Positions 34,910 through 44,721 are shown, counted from the stretch's first letter. The stretch is DNA of 64,000 bases from Planifilum fulgidum (GCF_900113175.1 NZ_FOOK01000015.1:1-64000); one strand, 5' to 3'. A program made the numbers and translations. Notes: generated by a model not told the origin, from the letters alone.

Positions 34910-36517
34910 ATGGATTTTTTTGAAGGCTTTTTAACGCTCGAGATGACCGTCTTGATCGTCGCCGTCTTCGTTCCCCTGATCGCGGCGATCTATTTGTACA
35001 TTTACGACCGGCGGCAGAAACAGCACTCGGTTCTCCGCAACTATCCGATCCTCGGCAAGGTGCGCTACTTTTTGGAGATGATCGGCCCGGAGCTGAGGCA
35101 GTATCTCTTTGACAGCGACAACGAGGCAAGGCCCTTTTCCCGGGAACAATACGGCCACATCGTGAAGCGTTCCAAATATGTGCGGGATGTGATCGGTTTC
35201 GGCTCCAAACGGGACTTCGACCGGGCGGGCTACTATATCCGCAACGCCATGTTTCCCCTGCAGCTGGAGGAAATGAAGTTTGACCGGAAGACGACGGTTT
35301 CCACCTACAAATATGTGCTGCTCCGGGAGGGTCTGTTTTCCCGAAAAGAGGTCCGGGTCCGGGACGAGCTCTGCGCCTACCTGCTGGACGAAGCCGACGC
35401 GGTCGTGATCGGGAAGGGTTGCCGGCATCCCTTCGTCGTCCGGGGACCGATCGGGATGTCGGCGATGAGTTACGGTTCCCTGGGATCCCATGCCATTTCC
35501 GCCCTGTCGGTCGGCCTCGGAATGGCCCGGGGGACGTGGATGAACACCGGCGAGGGAGGGATCTCCCCCTACCACCTGAAGGGGGATGTGGATCTGATCA
35601 TGCAAATCGGTCCGGGATTGTTCGGCGTGCGCGACGAGGAGGGGCGGCTTGACTGGGAGGAACTGAAGAGGAAGGCGGAGCTGCCCCAGGTGAAGGCCAT
35701 TGAATTGAAGCTGGGGCAGGGGGCCAAGATTCGCGGCGGCCACGTCGACGCCGAGAAGGTGACGCCGGAAGTCGCCGCGATTCGCAAGGTGAAGCCCTAT
35801 CAATCGATCGACAGCCCCAACCGGTTTCGGGAATTCCGCGACGTGCCGTCGATGGTCGATTTCATCGAGCGCATCCGCGAAGCGACCGGAAAGCCGGTCG
35901 GCATCAAAATCGTGGTGGGCGGCCCCGATTCCCTGATGGAGCTGGCGGCCCACATGAAAGAGACGGGAAAGGGGCCCGATTTCATCACGGTGGACGGCGG
36001 GGAAGGGGGGACAGGGGCCTCCTATCAGGAGCTGGCGGACAGCGTCGGCCTGCCGGCCAAATCGGCCCTGATGATTGCCGACGCCACCCTGCGGCGCTTC
36101 GGCGTGCGCGACCGGGTCAAGGTGATCGCCTCGGGCAAGCTGTTCTCCCCGGACCGGATTGCCGTCGCCCTGGCCATGGGTGCCGATTTGGTCAACATCG
36201 CCCGGGGGTTCATGATCGCCGTCGGGTGCATCCAGTCCCTCAAATGCCACTCCAATAACTGTCCGGTCGGGGTGGCGACGACGGATCCGAAACTGCAACA
36301 GGCCCTGGTGATCGAGGAGAAGTGTTACCGGGTGCTCAACTACCTCGTTTCCCTGCGCCAGGGGCTTTTCCGGGTCGCTGCGGCCGCCGGGGTGGATTCG
36401 CCCGTCCGGCTGAAACCCCGGCACGTCATCTACAAGGATGAAAAGGGCGTCGTCACGTCCCTGGAGGAGATTTACCGCTTGATGACCGCCAAGGTGGGTG
36501 ATCTTCCGACCGGCTGA
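34910..36517 (+). CDS. YerD-like FMN-binding glutamate synthase-family protein
   Basis: A 535-residue protein equal to the FMN-binding synthase domain of glutamate synthase, without the glutaminase domain. Residues 10 to 33 form one membrane helix. The FMN barrel contains NTGEGGISPYH, KLGQGAKIRGGH and VDGGEGGTGASYQEL. A cysteine cluster (GCIQSLKCHSNNCPVG) matches the [3Fe-4S] site of GltB. It therefore probably does redox chemistry at the membrane, but it may not make glutamate. B. subtilis YerD has the same layout. Start ATG at 34910 after GGGGAGG. Confidence 0.92.
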   Translation: MDFFEGFLTLEMTVLIVAVFVPLIAAIYLYIYDRRQKQHSVLRNYPILGKVRYFLEMIGPELRQYLFDSDNEARPFSREQYGHIVKRSKYVRDVIGFGSKRDFDRAGYYIRNAMFPLQLEEMKFDRKTTVSTYKYVLLREGLFSRKEVRVRDELCAYLLDEADAVVIGKGCRHPFVVRGPIGMSAMSYGSLGSHAISALSVGLGMARGTWMNTGEGGISPYHLKGDVDLIMQIGPGLFGVRDEEGRLDWEELKRKAELPQVKAIELKLGQGAKIRGGHVDAEKVTPEVAAIRKVKPYQSIDSPNRFREFRDVPSMVDFIERIREATGKPVGIKIVVGGPDSLMELAAHMKETGKGPDFITVDGGEGGTGASYQELADSVGLPAKSALMIADATLRRFGVRDRVKVIASGKLFSPDRIAVALAMGADLVNIARGFMIAVGCIQSLKCHSNNCPVGVATTDPKLQQALVIEEKCYRVLNYLVSLRQGLFRVAAAAGVDSPVRLKPRHVIYKDEKGVVTSLEEIYRLMTAKVGDLPTG

Positions 36518-36529
36518 CGAAGCGGCGGC

Positions 36530-38045
36530 CTATCTCCAGACGCTCAGCCGTTCCGCCCGCTCGACGAAGGCGGCGGACAGGGCGCGCATCCCGGCCTGGA
36601 CCAGTTTTTTTCTTCCTTCCGGGGTGCGGGTGAAGATGAGCCTGGCCGGGCCCATCGAATCGGTCCATTTCCGCAGGAACAATTCGGCGTATTCCTTTTT
36701 GCGGCCGAGCTCTTCCGGGACGGCGTGGTAATCCCGCCGTTTGATCAGCCACAGCAGCTTCGACTCCCGGTACAACAGGTAGCGGGGATTTTCGATGGGT
36801 TCGAGAAATTCCTGGAGGGCATTCAGGAACCGCGTTTTTTCGTAGGTTGTGCCGCCCCGCATCCAAACCACGGGACCCATTTCGTCCTTTTTGACTCCGA
36901 TCCGCCTCGGGGAAGGTGCGGGTTCAAGCAGGCCCAATTCGTGCATCGTGCGGTAAAGGACCAGCGCCGCCTCCCGGATGTTGAACTCGAGGGACTGGTG
37001 CCGGAGGGACAAAAGGAGTGCCTTTCCGGCCTTCGGCAGGGCATACAGTGTGGCGACCAGCAGGGCGATGAGAATGATGGCGCGCATGTCGTCGGAGTGG
37101 CGAACCATATTCATGAGCGAGTCCGTAAAAATCCAGACAAAGGCGGTCAAAGCGGTGACCACCAGCGATCGGTCGTGTTTCCGAAGTGGTACGGTTTCGG
37201 CACCCGGGCCTTGGGAATGCGGATTTCTTCGGTCATCCGCCCTTCCTCATGGACGGCGACGGCCCGGTTCCATCGATCCCTCAGAAGATGCCGGTTTCTC
37301 CCGTTCCAGGGTTTTCTCGTTGTTTTCCCGGATGGTGCGTTCGTTCAGGGGTTGCAGGCGGAGGCCCATGCGGCCGATGCCGGTTTGATCGAATCGTGAT
37401 CGGCGGACAGTCCAACGAGCGACCGGAATCTCCGGCTCAGGGAAGACAGGTCGTGTCCTCCCTGGTTCTGTTCCACACAACACAGGCCAGATGCCAAATT
37501 GCCCCGGTCTTCTCCGGATTGTCCGGGTCGACGCGGACGGCCCTGCCGCGCATCGGGTTGGAGAGCATGAAGGAGCCGACACAGGACGCCATGATCAAGG
37601 AATTGATGCACGGGCCATCCCATCCTTCCCCCAGCAGCGCGGCGGTCCCGACGATGATGCGGATGATGCCCCTTGAAAACACTTCGGTGACAATGCTGAC
37701 GATGGACGACCGATCTGGATCGCGCCGATGTCCACCGTGACAAACTGTTCATCAAAGGGGAGGGGGCGGAAGGTGAGGCGGACTCCTTTCCCCTTGGCGA
37801 TGGCGTCGGCGGCTTCCGCGGCCCTTTTCGGAAGGACGACCAGGGAGCCGGTCAGCACCCCGACAGGTGTATGACGGCCGGAATGGCGAAAATCGGTGCG
37901 ACTCCGAGCTTTTTCGTCCCTTTCGAGTCTCTCTTGGAAAGCATTTCTTTGCGGATGTAATCCGTCAAACTCACCATCCGCAAATCTTTTCCCAGCACAT
38001 CCATTTCCAGACGAAGAACGGCTTCGATGCTGTTCAATGCGGAAA
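36530..38045 (-). pseudogene. DEAD/DEAH helicase, C-terminal remnant (decayed)
   Basis: Read 5' to 3' on the minus strand, successive frames give [42 protein letters not shown], then IRIIVGTAALLGEGWDGPCI (motif V/VI region) and ASCVGSFMLSNPMRGRAVR, then a linker and a C-terminal part with membrane-like helices (36530-37162). At least three frameshifts (near 37165, 37440 and 37720) separate these pieces. It is the C-terminal two-thirds of a large helicase whose N-terminus is at 39425-39915. The middle is missing and is replaced by other genes. Confidence 0.82.
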
Positions 38046-38312
38046 CCGTCATTCCCCGGTGGGCGGAAGAAGGGATGCGGGCGGACGTCTTTTCGTCAAT
38101 CCGCCGCGAAAGGGGTGCGACCGGCGGCTTTTGGGCGCCGTTTTGACGATGGCACCGGAGCGGCTGATATATGTTTCTTGCAACCCGGCCACATTGGCCC
38201 GGGATTTGAACTGGCCGCTCACGGGTATGCGGTGCAAGAAGTCCAGCCGGTGGACATGTTTCCGCAAACGGTCCACCTGGAGTGCGTCGTTTGGATGTCA
38301 AAAGAAAAATAG
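38045..38312 (+). pseudogene. rlmD: Fragment of a TrmA-type 23S rRNA uracil-C5 methyltransferase
   Basis: Three frames on the plus strand together give [43 protein letters not shown] and [17 protein letters not shown], which is the C-terminal catalytic part of RlmD/RlmCD (RumA) enzymes with the P-P-R-K-G-C and SCNPATL motifs. Frameshifts occur near 38085 and 38205, and the N-terminal 300 or so residues are absent. The fragment begins almost exactly where the helicase remnant stops, marking a recombination junction near 38045. Confidence 0.85.
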
Positions 38313-38516
38313 CGACATATGTTTAAAGTATTGTTAATAAATAATTTCGAATTTATAATGAAAAGTGTTGTAATGGGGAAGGATTCACGAAGGCAAGTCC
38401 ATATCTTATTTGAACCGGTCAGGTTCATTGGGATTGGCGGATTGAGATGGTGCGGGCGGATGGATGTGAAGATGAAGCGGATGGTTTGTCAAATGCCGAG
38501 ATCCAGGTGATCTGCG

Positions 38517-39416
38517 ATGGGTTTTTCAAGGATGGATTGTCAGTTTCCAAGCCATGGCGATAAATGTTCCGCTTGGCTTTACTTGCCGGATGGCGCGGTT
38601 AAGCCCCCGCTGGTTGTTATGGCCCATGGTTTCGGGGGATTGAAAAACTGCGGATTGGAACCGTATGCTGAATTGTTCGCCGAACACGGATTGGCCGTTT
38701 TGCTGTTTGATTACCGGGGATTTGGGGAAAGTGAAGGCACCCCAAGGCAGTTGATTTCCCCGCGGCGGCACGTGGAGGACTATCATGCCGCCGTGGCCTG
38801 GGCGCGGGGGCTGAAAGATATCCATTCCGAAAAGATCGCGCTGTGGGGGACCTCTTTCAGCGGCGGCCACGCCATTGTGGCGGCAGCCCAGGATCCGAAG
38901 ATCGCCGCCATTACCATTCAAGTCCCGTTTGTTTCCGGGATAGCCAGTGCTACTCCGATCGTGATTCAGAACGGTCCGAAATACTTTTTCAAAGCCGCTT
39001 TCTCGGCATTCAGAGACCTTTGGCGGGCCGCAACGGCACGGGAACCTTACTTGGTCCAGGTTTATGGCGCGCCTGATGAGTTTGCCATATTAAACTCCCA
39101 TGATACCAAAGCCGGATATGAATCCCTGATCCCTCCGGGGTTTGAGGTGGAGAATGCAACGCCGGCCCGCATTTTTCTGACCTTGGTCTTATACCGTCCA
39201 TTAAGTGTGGCCGGCAGGGTACAATGCCCGGCGCTTGTCATCGCGGGGGAGCACGACTCGTTAATTCCCATCAAGTCCGTCAAAAAGGCGTCGGCGAAAA
39301 TGAAGCGGGCTGAGTTGATGTCCCTTCCCATCGGTCATTTCGAACCCTATTTGGGCGAAACATTCAACCAAGTGTCGAAAAAGCAGCTGGACTTTCTGAA
39401 AACCCATTTGTTATGA
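38517..39416 (+). CDS. Alpha/beta hydrolase
   Basis: A 299-residue hydrolase of the dienelactone/acyl-CoA-transferase-like group. VVMAHGFGGLKNCGLEPYAE provides the oxyanion His-Gly, and GTSFSGGH (near residue 122) holds the nucleophile Ser. GEHDSLIPI gives the acid residue and GHFEPY the catalytic His. The reading frame is intact, unlike its surroundings. The ribosome site before ATG 38517 is weak (AGGTGATC). It lies inside the broken helicase, so it probably arrived with the rearrangement. Confidence 0.85.
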   Translation: MGFSRMDCQFPSHGDKCSAWLYLPDGAVKPPLVVMAHGFGGLKNCGLEPYAELFAEHGLAVLLFDYRGFGESEGTPRQLISPRRHVEDYHAAVAWARGLKDIHSEKIALWGTSFSGGHAIVAAAQDPKIAAITIQVPFVSGIASATPIVIQNGPKYFFKAAFSAFRDLWRAATAREPYLVQVYGAPDEFAILNSHDTKAGYESLIPPGFEVENATPARIFLTLVLYRPLSVAGRVQCPALVIAGEHDSLIPIKSVKKASAKMKRAELMSLPIGHFEPYLGETFNQVSKKQLDFLKTHLL

Positions 39417-39424
39417 AATGATTG

Positions 39425-39915
39425 AGCGGAAAAATCAGAAAGTGAATGCGCTACATCCAGGATGATCGTCCAAACCCGATGGGTTCCTTTTTTTTTGCGG
39501 ATGAGGCGCGCTTCCAAGGCGCTCGACACGGTTTACCGGCCTTCATCTTGAACACTTCCGCTTCTTCCGTTTCTTTTTCGAACAGGCTGTGCAGCGCCTG
39601 ATCGGCGGTGATGGTTACAAAGGCGGGCTGTTTGATGTGGGTGGAGATCCATTCCGGCTTTTCGTTCGCCTTAAGAAACAGTTCCAAGAAGCGTTGAAGC
39701 CATTGCTCCTTGATCGTCAAGGTCGGGGCGAGAATGATCGTCGGCTTGTTTACGCGCAGCATCACCTCCAGCCCGAGGACGGTCTTGCCGGAACCGGGCG
39801 GGGCGACCAGGTGCAGGTGGCGGTTTTCCAAATGCCGGTCCAGATTTTCCAAAACCCGCCTCTGGTAGCGTCTCCACGGAGGGATGAAAGAGATGTCATC
39901 GGGAAATCGCCGCAT
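39425..39915 (-). pseudogene. DEAD/DEAH helicase, N-terminal remnant
   Basis: From a good ribosome site (GAAAGGGG) and ATG at 39915 the product reads RRFPDDISFIPPWRRYQ then the Walker A motif VAPPGSGKTVLGLEVML and ILAPTLTIKEQWLQRF. After about 130 residues a frameshift leads to LEARLIRKKKGTHRV followed by TIILDVAH, where the Walker B box D-E-A-H reads D-V-A-H. The loss of that catalytic Glu agrees with decay. The rest of the gene continues at 36530-38045 after an interruption. Confidence 0.8.
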
Positions 39916-40168
39916 GGTATCCCCTTTCCGCGAGCATTTGTTTCTGCCGCCTTCCGGGCGCGCTTCGCCTCTATTTTATCGGGGCGACCCCCCCTTTTTT
40001 TTTTAATGGATTTGAGGGAAGAAGGGTCCCAAAAGGGTTCATTTTTTGTTAAGGTGAGTTTATCTGATCCGGATCCGCCGCCGGCCCTTGAGGAAGCCGG
40101 AAGCGACGGGGATTCCTTCGGCCTGGGGGAGGGCGTCGGTCGGAAGTCGTTTTTCGGGGGTGACCATT

Positions 40169-41050
40169 GTGATCGAAATCCGACGGCTGAGCGATTGTAC
40201 GTGGAAGGAGGCGGTGGGCGTCTGGAACGAGGGATTTCAGGATTACTTCGCCGATGTGAAAATGGATGCGGACGCCTTCACCGCCCGGCTGGTCCGGGAA
40301 GGGCTCTCCCCGGAATTGTCGGTGATGGCTTTTCATGACGGCCGGCCGGCAGGGATTCTGCTCAGCGGCATCCGCCTCATCGGGGGCAAGCGGGTCGCCT
40401 GGAACGGGGGGACCGCCGTCGTTCCCCGCACCCGCCGCTTGGGGGTGGGACAGGCGCTGGTGGAGGCGGCCCTCGGGATTTACCGGGAAAATCGGGCGGA
40501 CATCGCCACCCTGGAGGCGATCCGGCAGAATAAGCGGGCGATCGCTCTGTACAAACGGATGGGATATCAAACGGTCGACCGGCTCGGCGTTTACCGGTGC
40601 GCCGGTCCCTTGCCCGACGTTTTCTTTCGCGGAGGGGACGGGGAAAGTTACACCGTCCGGCGGGGGCGTCCGCAGGAGGCGGCCCGGCTCCCCTTTTACC
40701 GGTTGACGGCGCCCTGGCAAACCCATTGGCAAAGTCTTGTCGGCGGAGAATCCCTCATCGCCTTCGACTCCGGGGGGAATGCGGCGGGATACGCCTTGTG
40801 CCGGCGCGCTTACGACCCGGCGGGGAATCTGACAGGGATCACCCTGTTCCAGTGCGAAGCGGCCCCGGGGCGGGGGGACCGTGAGGCCGTCACGGGCTTT
40901 CTGTTGGAGGAAGCGTTTGCCCCCCTGCATCTGCCGGTCCGGCGGACGGCGTTCAACCTGCCGCTCTCCAACCGGGCGGTGTCGGGGCTTTTGGAGCGGG
41001 CGGGATTTTCTCTGGAGCTGGAGCAGGTGCACATGATCCGTCACTGTTAG
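40169..41050 (+). CDS. GNAT-family acetyltransferase, two-domain
   Basis: A 293-residue protein with a complete N-terminal GNAT domain: the acetyl-CoA loop is PRTRRLGVGQALVEAAL (near residue 86) and motif B is RQNKRAIALYKRMGYQ. The second half looks like a degenerate GNAT repeat ending in LLERAGFSLELEQVHMIR. GTG at 40169 is preferred because GGGGGTGA lies 5 nt upstream. Substrate unknown. The 39916-40168 interval upstream shows no gene. Confidence 0.85.
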   Translation: MIEIRRLSDCTWKEAVGVWNEGFQDYFADVKMDADAFTARLVREGLSPELSVMAFHDGRPAGILLSGIRLIGGKRVAWNGGTAVVPRTRRLGVGQALVEAALGIYRENRADIATLEAIRQNKRAIALYKRMGYQTVDRLGVYRCAGPLPDVFFRGGDGESYTVRRGRPQEAARLPFYRLTAPWQTHWQSLVGGESLIAFDSGGNAAGYALCRRAYDPAGNLTGITLFQCEAAPGRGDREAVTGFLLEEAFAPLHLPVRRTAFNLPLSNRAVSGLLERAGFSLELEQVHMIRHC

Positions 41051-41078
41051 AAGTCCGCCGGAGGGGGCGATGACGGTT

Positions 41079-41738
41079 TCAAGAGGTCAAGCAGTTCCGG
41101 ATGTTTTTCCAGAAGGGAGAAAACGGTGTCCATCGACTCCTCCTCCGGAACCATGGCCGGCGTTCCCAATCAACGTTCGGCCGACCGATCACCTCGATGC
41201 CGGAGCGCGCCAATTCCTTCAACTTGTTTCCCGCTTTCAGACGGGTCCAGCCGTCGACGGGACAGAGAAGCAGCCCCTGCACGTCGTCTCCCGGCCGGAT
41301 TGTGTCCCAAGCCTTGGGCCGGGAGAGGAACAGCGCAAAGTGGATGAAGGGGCCCGTCGGCAGCCCGGGGGCATAGGGACGATCCGGACGGGGGTTGACG
41401 GTCCGGCTGAAGAGGAGCGGCGGGACGGGATCGCGAACCCGGATCCGCCGAATCGCTCCGGTGTCCATGTTATGAAAATAGGTGGAAGGGGAGGGGATCA
41501 GCTCCACCTCGGCAAAGGCCTCCTCCCTCGCTTCCCGCAGCGCACAATCCCAAACCGTCTCACCGGGCTCCTGGCCTCCGCCCACCCCTCCGACCCGCCA
41601 CGCGGTTCCCTTCAGCGTCTCTGGAACGCCGTCCGCGTTCAAGGTGAGAAGCAAGCACCGCCCCTTTGCGAGGATCACTCCTGCACAAAAGGGCTGGTTC
41701 CGGGTCAGGGAGGCGATGTCCATCAGCGTCTCGTCCAC
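41079..41738 (-). CDS. Nudix hydrolase
   Basis: A 219-residue protein with a full Nudix box: G-G-G-Q-E-P-G-E-T at about residues 50-58, followed by REAREEA (metal-binding Glu residues). Nudix enzymes cleave nucleoside diphosphate-linked compounds. The GTG at 41738 is preferred because AGGAG lies 9 nt upstream; an ATG at 41747 touches that site and an ATG at 41723 is also possible. Overlap with nothing; it follows the DHA2 exporter on the same strand with a 128-bp gap. Confidence 0.88.
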   Translation of the reverse strand: MDETLMDIASLTRNQPFCAGVILAKGRCLLLTLNADGVPETLKGTAWRVGGVGGGQEPGETVWDCALREAREEAFAEVELIPSPSTYFHNMDTGAIRRIRVRDPVPPLLFSRTVNPRPDRPYAPGLPTGPFIHFALFLSRPKAWDTIRPGDDVQGLLLCPVDGWTRLKAGNKLKELARSGIEVIGRPNVDWERRPWFRRRSRWTPFSPFWKNIRNCLTS

Positions 41739-41866
41739 GGGGATCATCTCCTGACAAATGTCATCATTTTGAAATGTGAAAAGAAGAAAGACCCGGAGAA
41801 ATGCTGCAAGATCCCCATCCTATGGGGATGCCGGCATCCCTCCGGCAATTCGGTGACGGCGCCGGT

Positions 41867-43372
41867 TCAAGCCATCCCGGGTTCCTTTTGAAAACTTCCC
41901 TTTTTCTCCTGCCCGCCTTTTTCCGGTTTGGGCGCGACTTTCACCCGTTTCACGAACAGGGCGAGAGAGAGGGCGAGAACAGCCAGGAGAAATCCGAAGG
42001 TGAAAGCCTGTTTGACACCCGCGGCCAGGGCGGCCGTCTCATCGGCCGCACCGGGATGTCCTTCCATATAGCGCTGCTGCCCCAACGTCATGATGGTGAC
42101 GAACAAGGCGGTTCCGATGGCGCCGGAGACCTGCATCAGGGTGTTGGCGATCGCCGCGCCGTGGGGATACAGGTAGGGGGGCAACTGATTGAGGCCGTTG
42201 GTCTGGGCCGGCATCATCACCATCGCCACCGAAACCATCAGCATGGTGTGCAGGATGACAATGGTCAGGGGCGATGTGCCCGGATCCAGGGACCGGAACA
42301 GGAAGACGGTGACGGTCATCGTGACGACACCCGGAATCAGGAGCCAGCGGGGGCCGAACCTGTCAAACAGGTATCCCATCACCGGCGACAGGGCGCCGTT
42401 GATGAGGCCGCCCGGCAGCATGATCAACCCGACCGTCACGGCGCTGAAGGCGAGCACCTTCAGCAGATAAATCGGCAATACGATCATCGTGGCAAACATG
42501 GTCATCACCACGATCATCATGACAAGGATGGCCAGGGTGAACATCGGGTAGGCGAAGACCCGCATGTCGAGCATGGGCGTGGCCAGTTTCCTCTGGCGGA
42601 TCACAAACAGGGCGAGGGAAATCAGTCCGGCCGTCAGTGCGATGACCACTTCCGGATCCGTCCAGCCCCCCGTCCCTTCTCCGGCGGAGCTGAATCCGAA
42701 GACCACGCCGCCGAAACCGATCGTGGACAGCGCGACGGAAATCAGGTCCATCTTGGGCCGGGTCACTTCCGTCACGTTTTTCAAGGAGACGATGCCGTAC
42801 AGAATGGCGATGACGGCGATCGGAAGGACCAGATAAAACAGCCAGCGCCAGGACAGGTAGTCCACGATCAGCCCGGACACCGTCGGACCGACGGCAGGGG
42901 CGAACATGATGACGAGCCCGAACAGACCCATGACCCGGCCCCTTCTTTCCGGCGGAATCACGGCCAGGATGACGTTGGTAAACAGCGGGATCAGGATCCC
43001 GGTGCCGGCGGCCTGCAGGATGCGTCCCAACAGCAAAAGGGCGAAGGCGGGAGCCGTTCCGGCGATCAGGGTCCCCGCTCCGAACAGAAGCATGGCGGCC
43101 GTGTAGAGCTGCCGGGTGGTGAAGCGCTGAATGAGGAAGGCGCTCACCGGGACCAAAACGGCAATGACGAGCAGGTAAACGGTGGCGAGCCACTGGGCGG
43201 TGCTTGCCTCCACCTGAAAGGACTCCATGATCGGCGTGATCGCCACGTTGAGCAGGGTCTCATTCAGGATGGCGACAAAGGCGCCCGACAGCAAAACGGC
43301 GAGCAGCGGCACGACTTTGACGCGGTTTCTCTCCGTTTCCGCAGGCGGTTGTTTTGTCGGTTGTCCCATCAT
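41867..43372 (-). CDS. DHA2-family MFS exporter (EmrB/QacA-like), 14 TM
   Basis: A 501-residue transporter. Early NETLLNVAITPIMESF contains the N-E-T in place of the usual L-D-x-T-V-N-V-A motif D1, and FAPAVGPTVSGLIVDYLSWR is motif C of drug antiporters. Fourteen helices fit. ATG at 43372 follows GGAGAAAC. By family it uses the proton gradient to expel drugs. Upstream (43373-43600) is AT-rich with no clear operator found. Confidence 0.92.
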   Translation of the reverse strand: MMGQPTKQPPAETERNRVKVVPLLAVLLSGAFVAILNETLLNVAITPIMESFQVEASTAQWLATVYLLVIAVLVPVSAFLIQRFTTRQLYTAAMLLFGAGTLIAGTAPAFALLLLGRILQAAGTGILIPLFTNVILAVIPPERRGRVMGLFGLVIMFAPAVGPTVSGLIVDYLSWRWLFYLVLPIAVIAILYGIVSLKNVTEVTRPKMDLISVALSTIGFGGVVFGFSSAGEGTGGWTDPEVVIALTAGLISLALFVIRQRKLATPMLDMRVFAYPMFTLAILVMMIVVMTMFATMIVLPIYLLKVLAFSAVTVGLIMLPGGLINGALSPVMGYLFDRFGPRWLLIPGVVTMTVTVFLFRSLDPGTSPLTIVILHTMLMVSVAMVMMPAQTNGLNQLPPYLYPHGAAIANTLMQVSGAIGTALFVTIMTLGQQRYMEGHPGAADETAALAAGVKQAFTFGFLLAVLALSLALFVKRVKVAPKPEKGGQEKKGSFQKEPGMA

Positions 43373-43614
43373 GTTTCTCCTCTCTCAAAGTGACAATGAT
43401 CCTTTGGACCCTTATTTTTTTGAATAAAAAAACCTTCCATTCCCACAGGAAGGGGGCGTTTGCCTGTTGAATTGTAAGATGTGGAGACTGGGTTTGCTGC
43501 AAAAAAAGGAAACGCCAAAAGGGTTGCGGACACAAAAATAGCAAAACCGAACCGGAGTGTCAATCGGTTCGGCGACGGATCAGATCTCCATTATCTGGAA
43601 CCTATGGTTCCCGG

Positions 43615-43650
43615 GGAAAGAGCGCGCGGCCACAGGGCCGCGCGCCGGGC
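43615..43650 (-). terminator. GC hairpin, probable terminator of the DJ-1 pair
   Basis: GCGCGCGGCC and GGCCGCGCGC form a perfect stem with a 4-nt loop, just past the small Zn-ribbon-like gene on the minus strand. The T tail (TCTTT) is short. Confidence 0.45.
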
Positions 43651-43658
43651 GTGACGCC

Positions 43659-43862
43659 TTAACGAGGCGGCGCACCCGGCCCGGCCGGCGGCGAGGGACT
43701 TTCGCTGTCTGCGGATTTCCGCTCCTCTTCCTTTTTTAGAAACCAACCGCCGCCGATGGGTTGGTACAGGTGGCGGTTTTTTCGGTGAAGGGGGCAAAAA
43801 TCGCACCGCCCGCCCGGCCGCCGCAGATAGCATTTCAGGCAACGGATCGGCCGCATGGTCAT
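43659..43862 (-). CDS. Small CxxC protein coupled to the DJ-1 gene
   Basis: A 67-residue product starting MTMRPIRCLKCYLRRPGG followed by CDFCPLH, so two CxxC pairs about 11 residues apart form a likely zinc ribbon. The tail is Pro/Ser-rich. Its ATG overlaps the TGA of the DJ-1 gene as ATGA, which means translational coupling, and CAAGG is just upstream. No family is recognised. Confidence 0.6.
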   Translation of the reverse strand: MTMRPIRCLKCYLRRPGGRCDFCPLHRKNRHLYQPIGGGWFLKKEEERKSADSESPSPPAGPGAPPR

Positions 43863-44383
43863 CCTTGCGCCAGCAGGTCGCAAAAGGTCTTGGCGTAGAC
43901 GGGCAGATCCGGGGGACGACGGCTGGAAACCAGGTTTCCGTCGACGACCACCGGCTCATCCACCCAGCGGGCGCCGGCGTTCTCCATGTCGTCCCGGATG
44001 CCGGGGGTGGAAGTGACCCGCTTTCCTTGCAGGATCCGGGCCGAGATCAGCACCCAACCCGCGTGGCAGATCTGTCCGATGGGTTTTCCCGCCTCATGGA
44101 GGGAGCGGACGGTCCGGAGCACCCTCGGGTCGCGGCGCAGTTTGTCCGGCGCCCATCCGCCGGGGATCAGGAGGCCGTCATACTCTTCGGGATCCAGTTC
44201 ATCAAAGGAAAGGTCCGCCGTCGCGGGAACCCCGTATTTACCTTTATATACCGCGCCCCGCTCGGGGCCTGCGAGCAGGACCTCCGCCCCCTCTTCCCTC
44301 AGTCTCATCACGGGATACCACAGTTCCAGGTCTTCAAAATCCGCTTCGACCAGACAGACCACTTTTTTTCCTTTCAGACGCAT
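43859..44383 (-). CDS. DJ-1/PfpI-family (class I glutamine amidotransferase-like) protein
   Basis: A 174-residue PfpI/YhbO-like protein. The reactive cysteine is Cys106 in GQICHAGWVL, and the partner Glu17 is in EADFEDLEL. Family members act as proteases, glyoxalases or deglycases in stress. ATG at 44383 follows GGAGGGG; a longer in-frame start is not needed. It is divergent from the suf operon and shares the promoter region with it. Confidence 0.92.
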   Translation of the reverse strand: MRLKGKKVVCLVEADFEDLELWYPVMRLREEGAEVLLAGPERGAVYKGKYGVPATADLSFDELDPEEYDGLLIPGGWAPDKLRRDPRVLRTVRSLHEAGKPIGQICHAGWVLISARILQGKRVTSTPGIRDDMENAGARWVDEPVVVDGNLVSSRRPPDLPVYAKTFCDLLAQG

Positions 44384-44497
44384 GGAGCACCCCTCCGCGG
44401 ACCCGTTCGGAATCGGCCCATTTTTTTCATGTGTGCGACACTGGAGTTTATCCTTGATGTCCGCCAAGTCATCGGATAAAATGGAATAAGAATCACG

Positions 44498-44570
44498 TGA
44501 GAATCAGTTTAAAATGAAAATCAACTGAGAATCAGTTCAAAGTGAAGCTCTTCGCCCATTATGGTATCAT
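44498..44570 (+). promoter_or_regulatory. suf operon promoter with direct repeats and dyad
   Basis: TGAGAATCAGTTTAAAATGAA (44498) recurs with two changes at 44526, spacing 28 bp. Within the second copy AACTGA-GAA-TCAGTT (44523-44537) is a perfect dyad. An extended -10 TGGTATCAT (TATCAT, 44565-44570) lies just downstream with a weak -35. This looks like a regulator binding area for sufC. The leader to 44722 is about 145 nt. Confidence 0.6.
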
Positions 44571-44721
44571 AAACGAAGGGCCAGATCACCGGTCCTTTGG
44601 TTTTTTGTTGGCAATTCCCGAGATGCCCGGATGGGGGGCGATGAATCCCGGAATTTCCCGGCCCCGGACCGGTCATCATCGGTTGAAATAAAAAGTTAAG
44701 AGGATATTGGGGGTCATGCAC

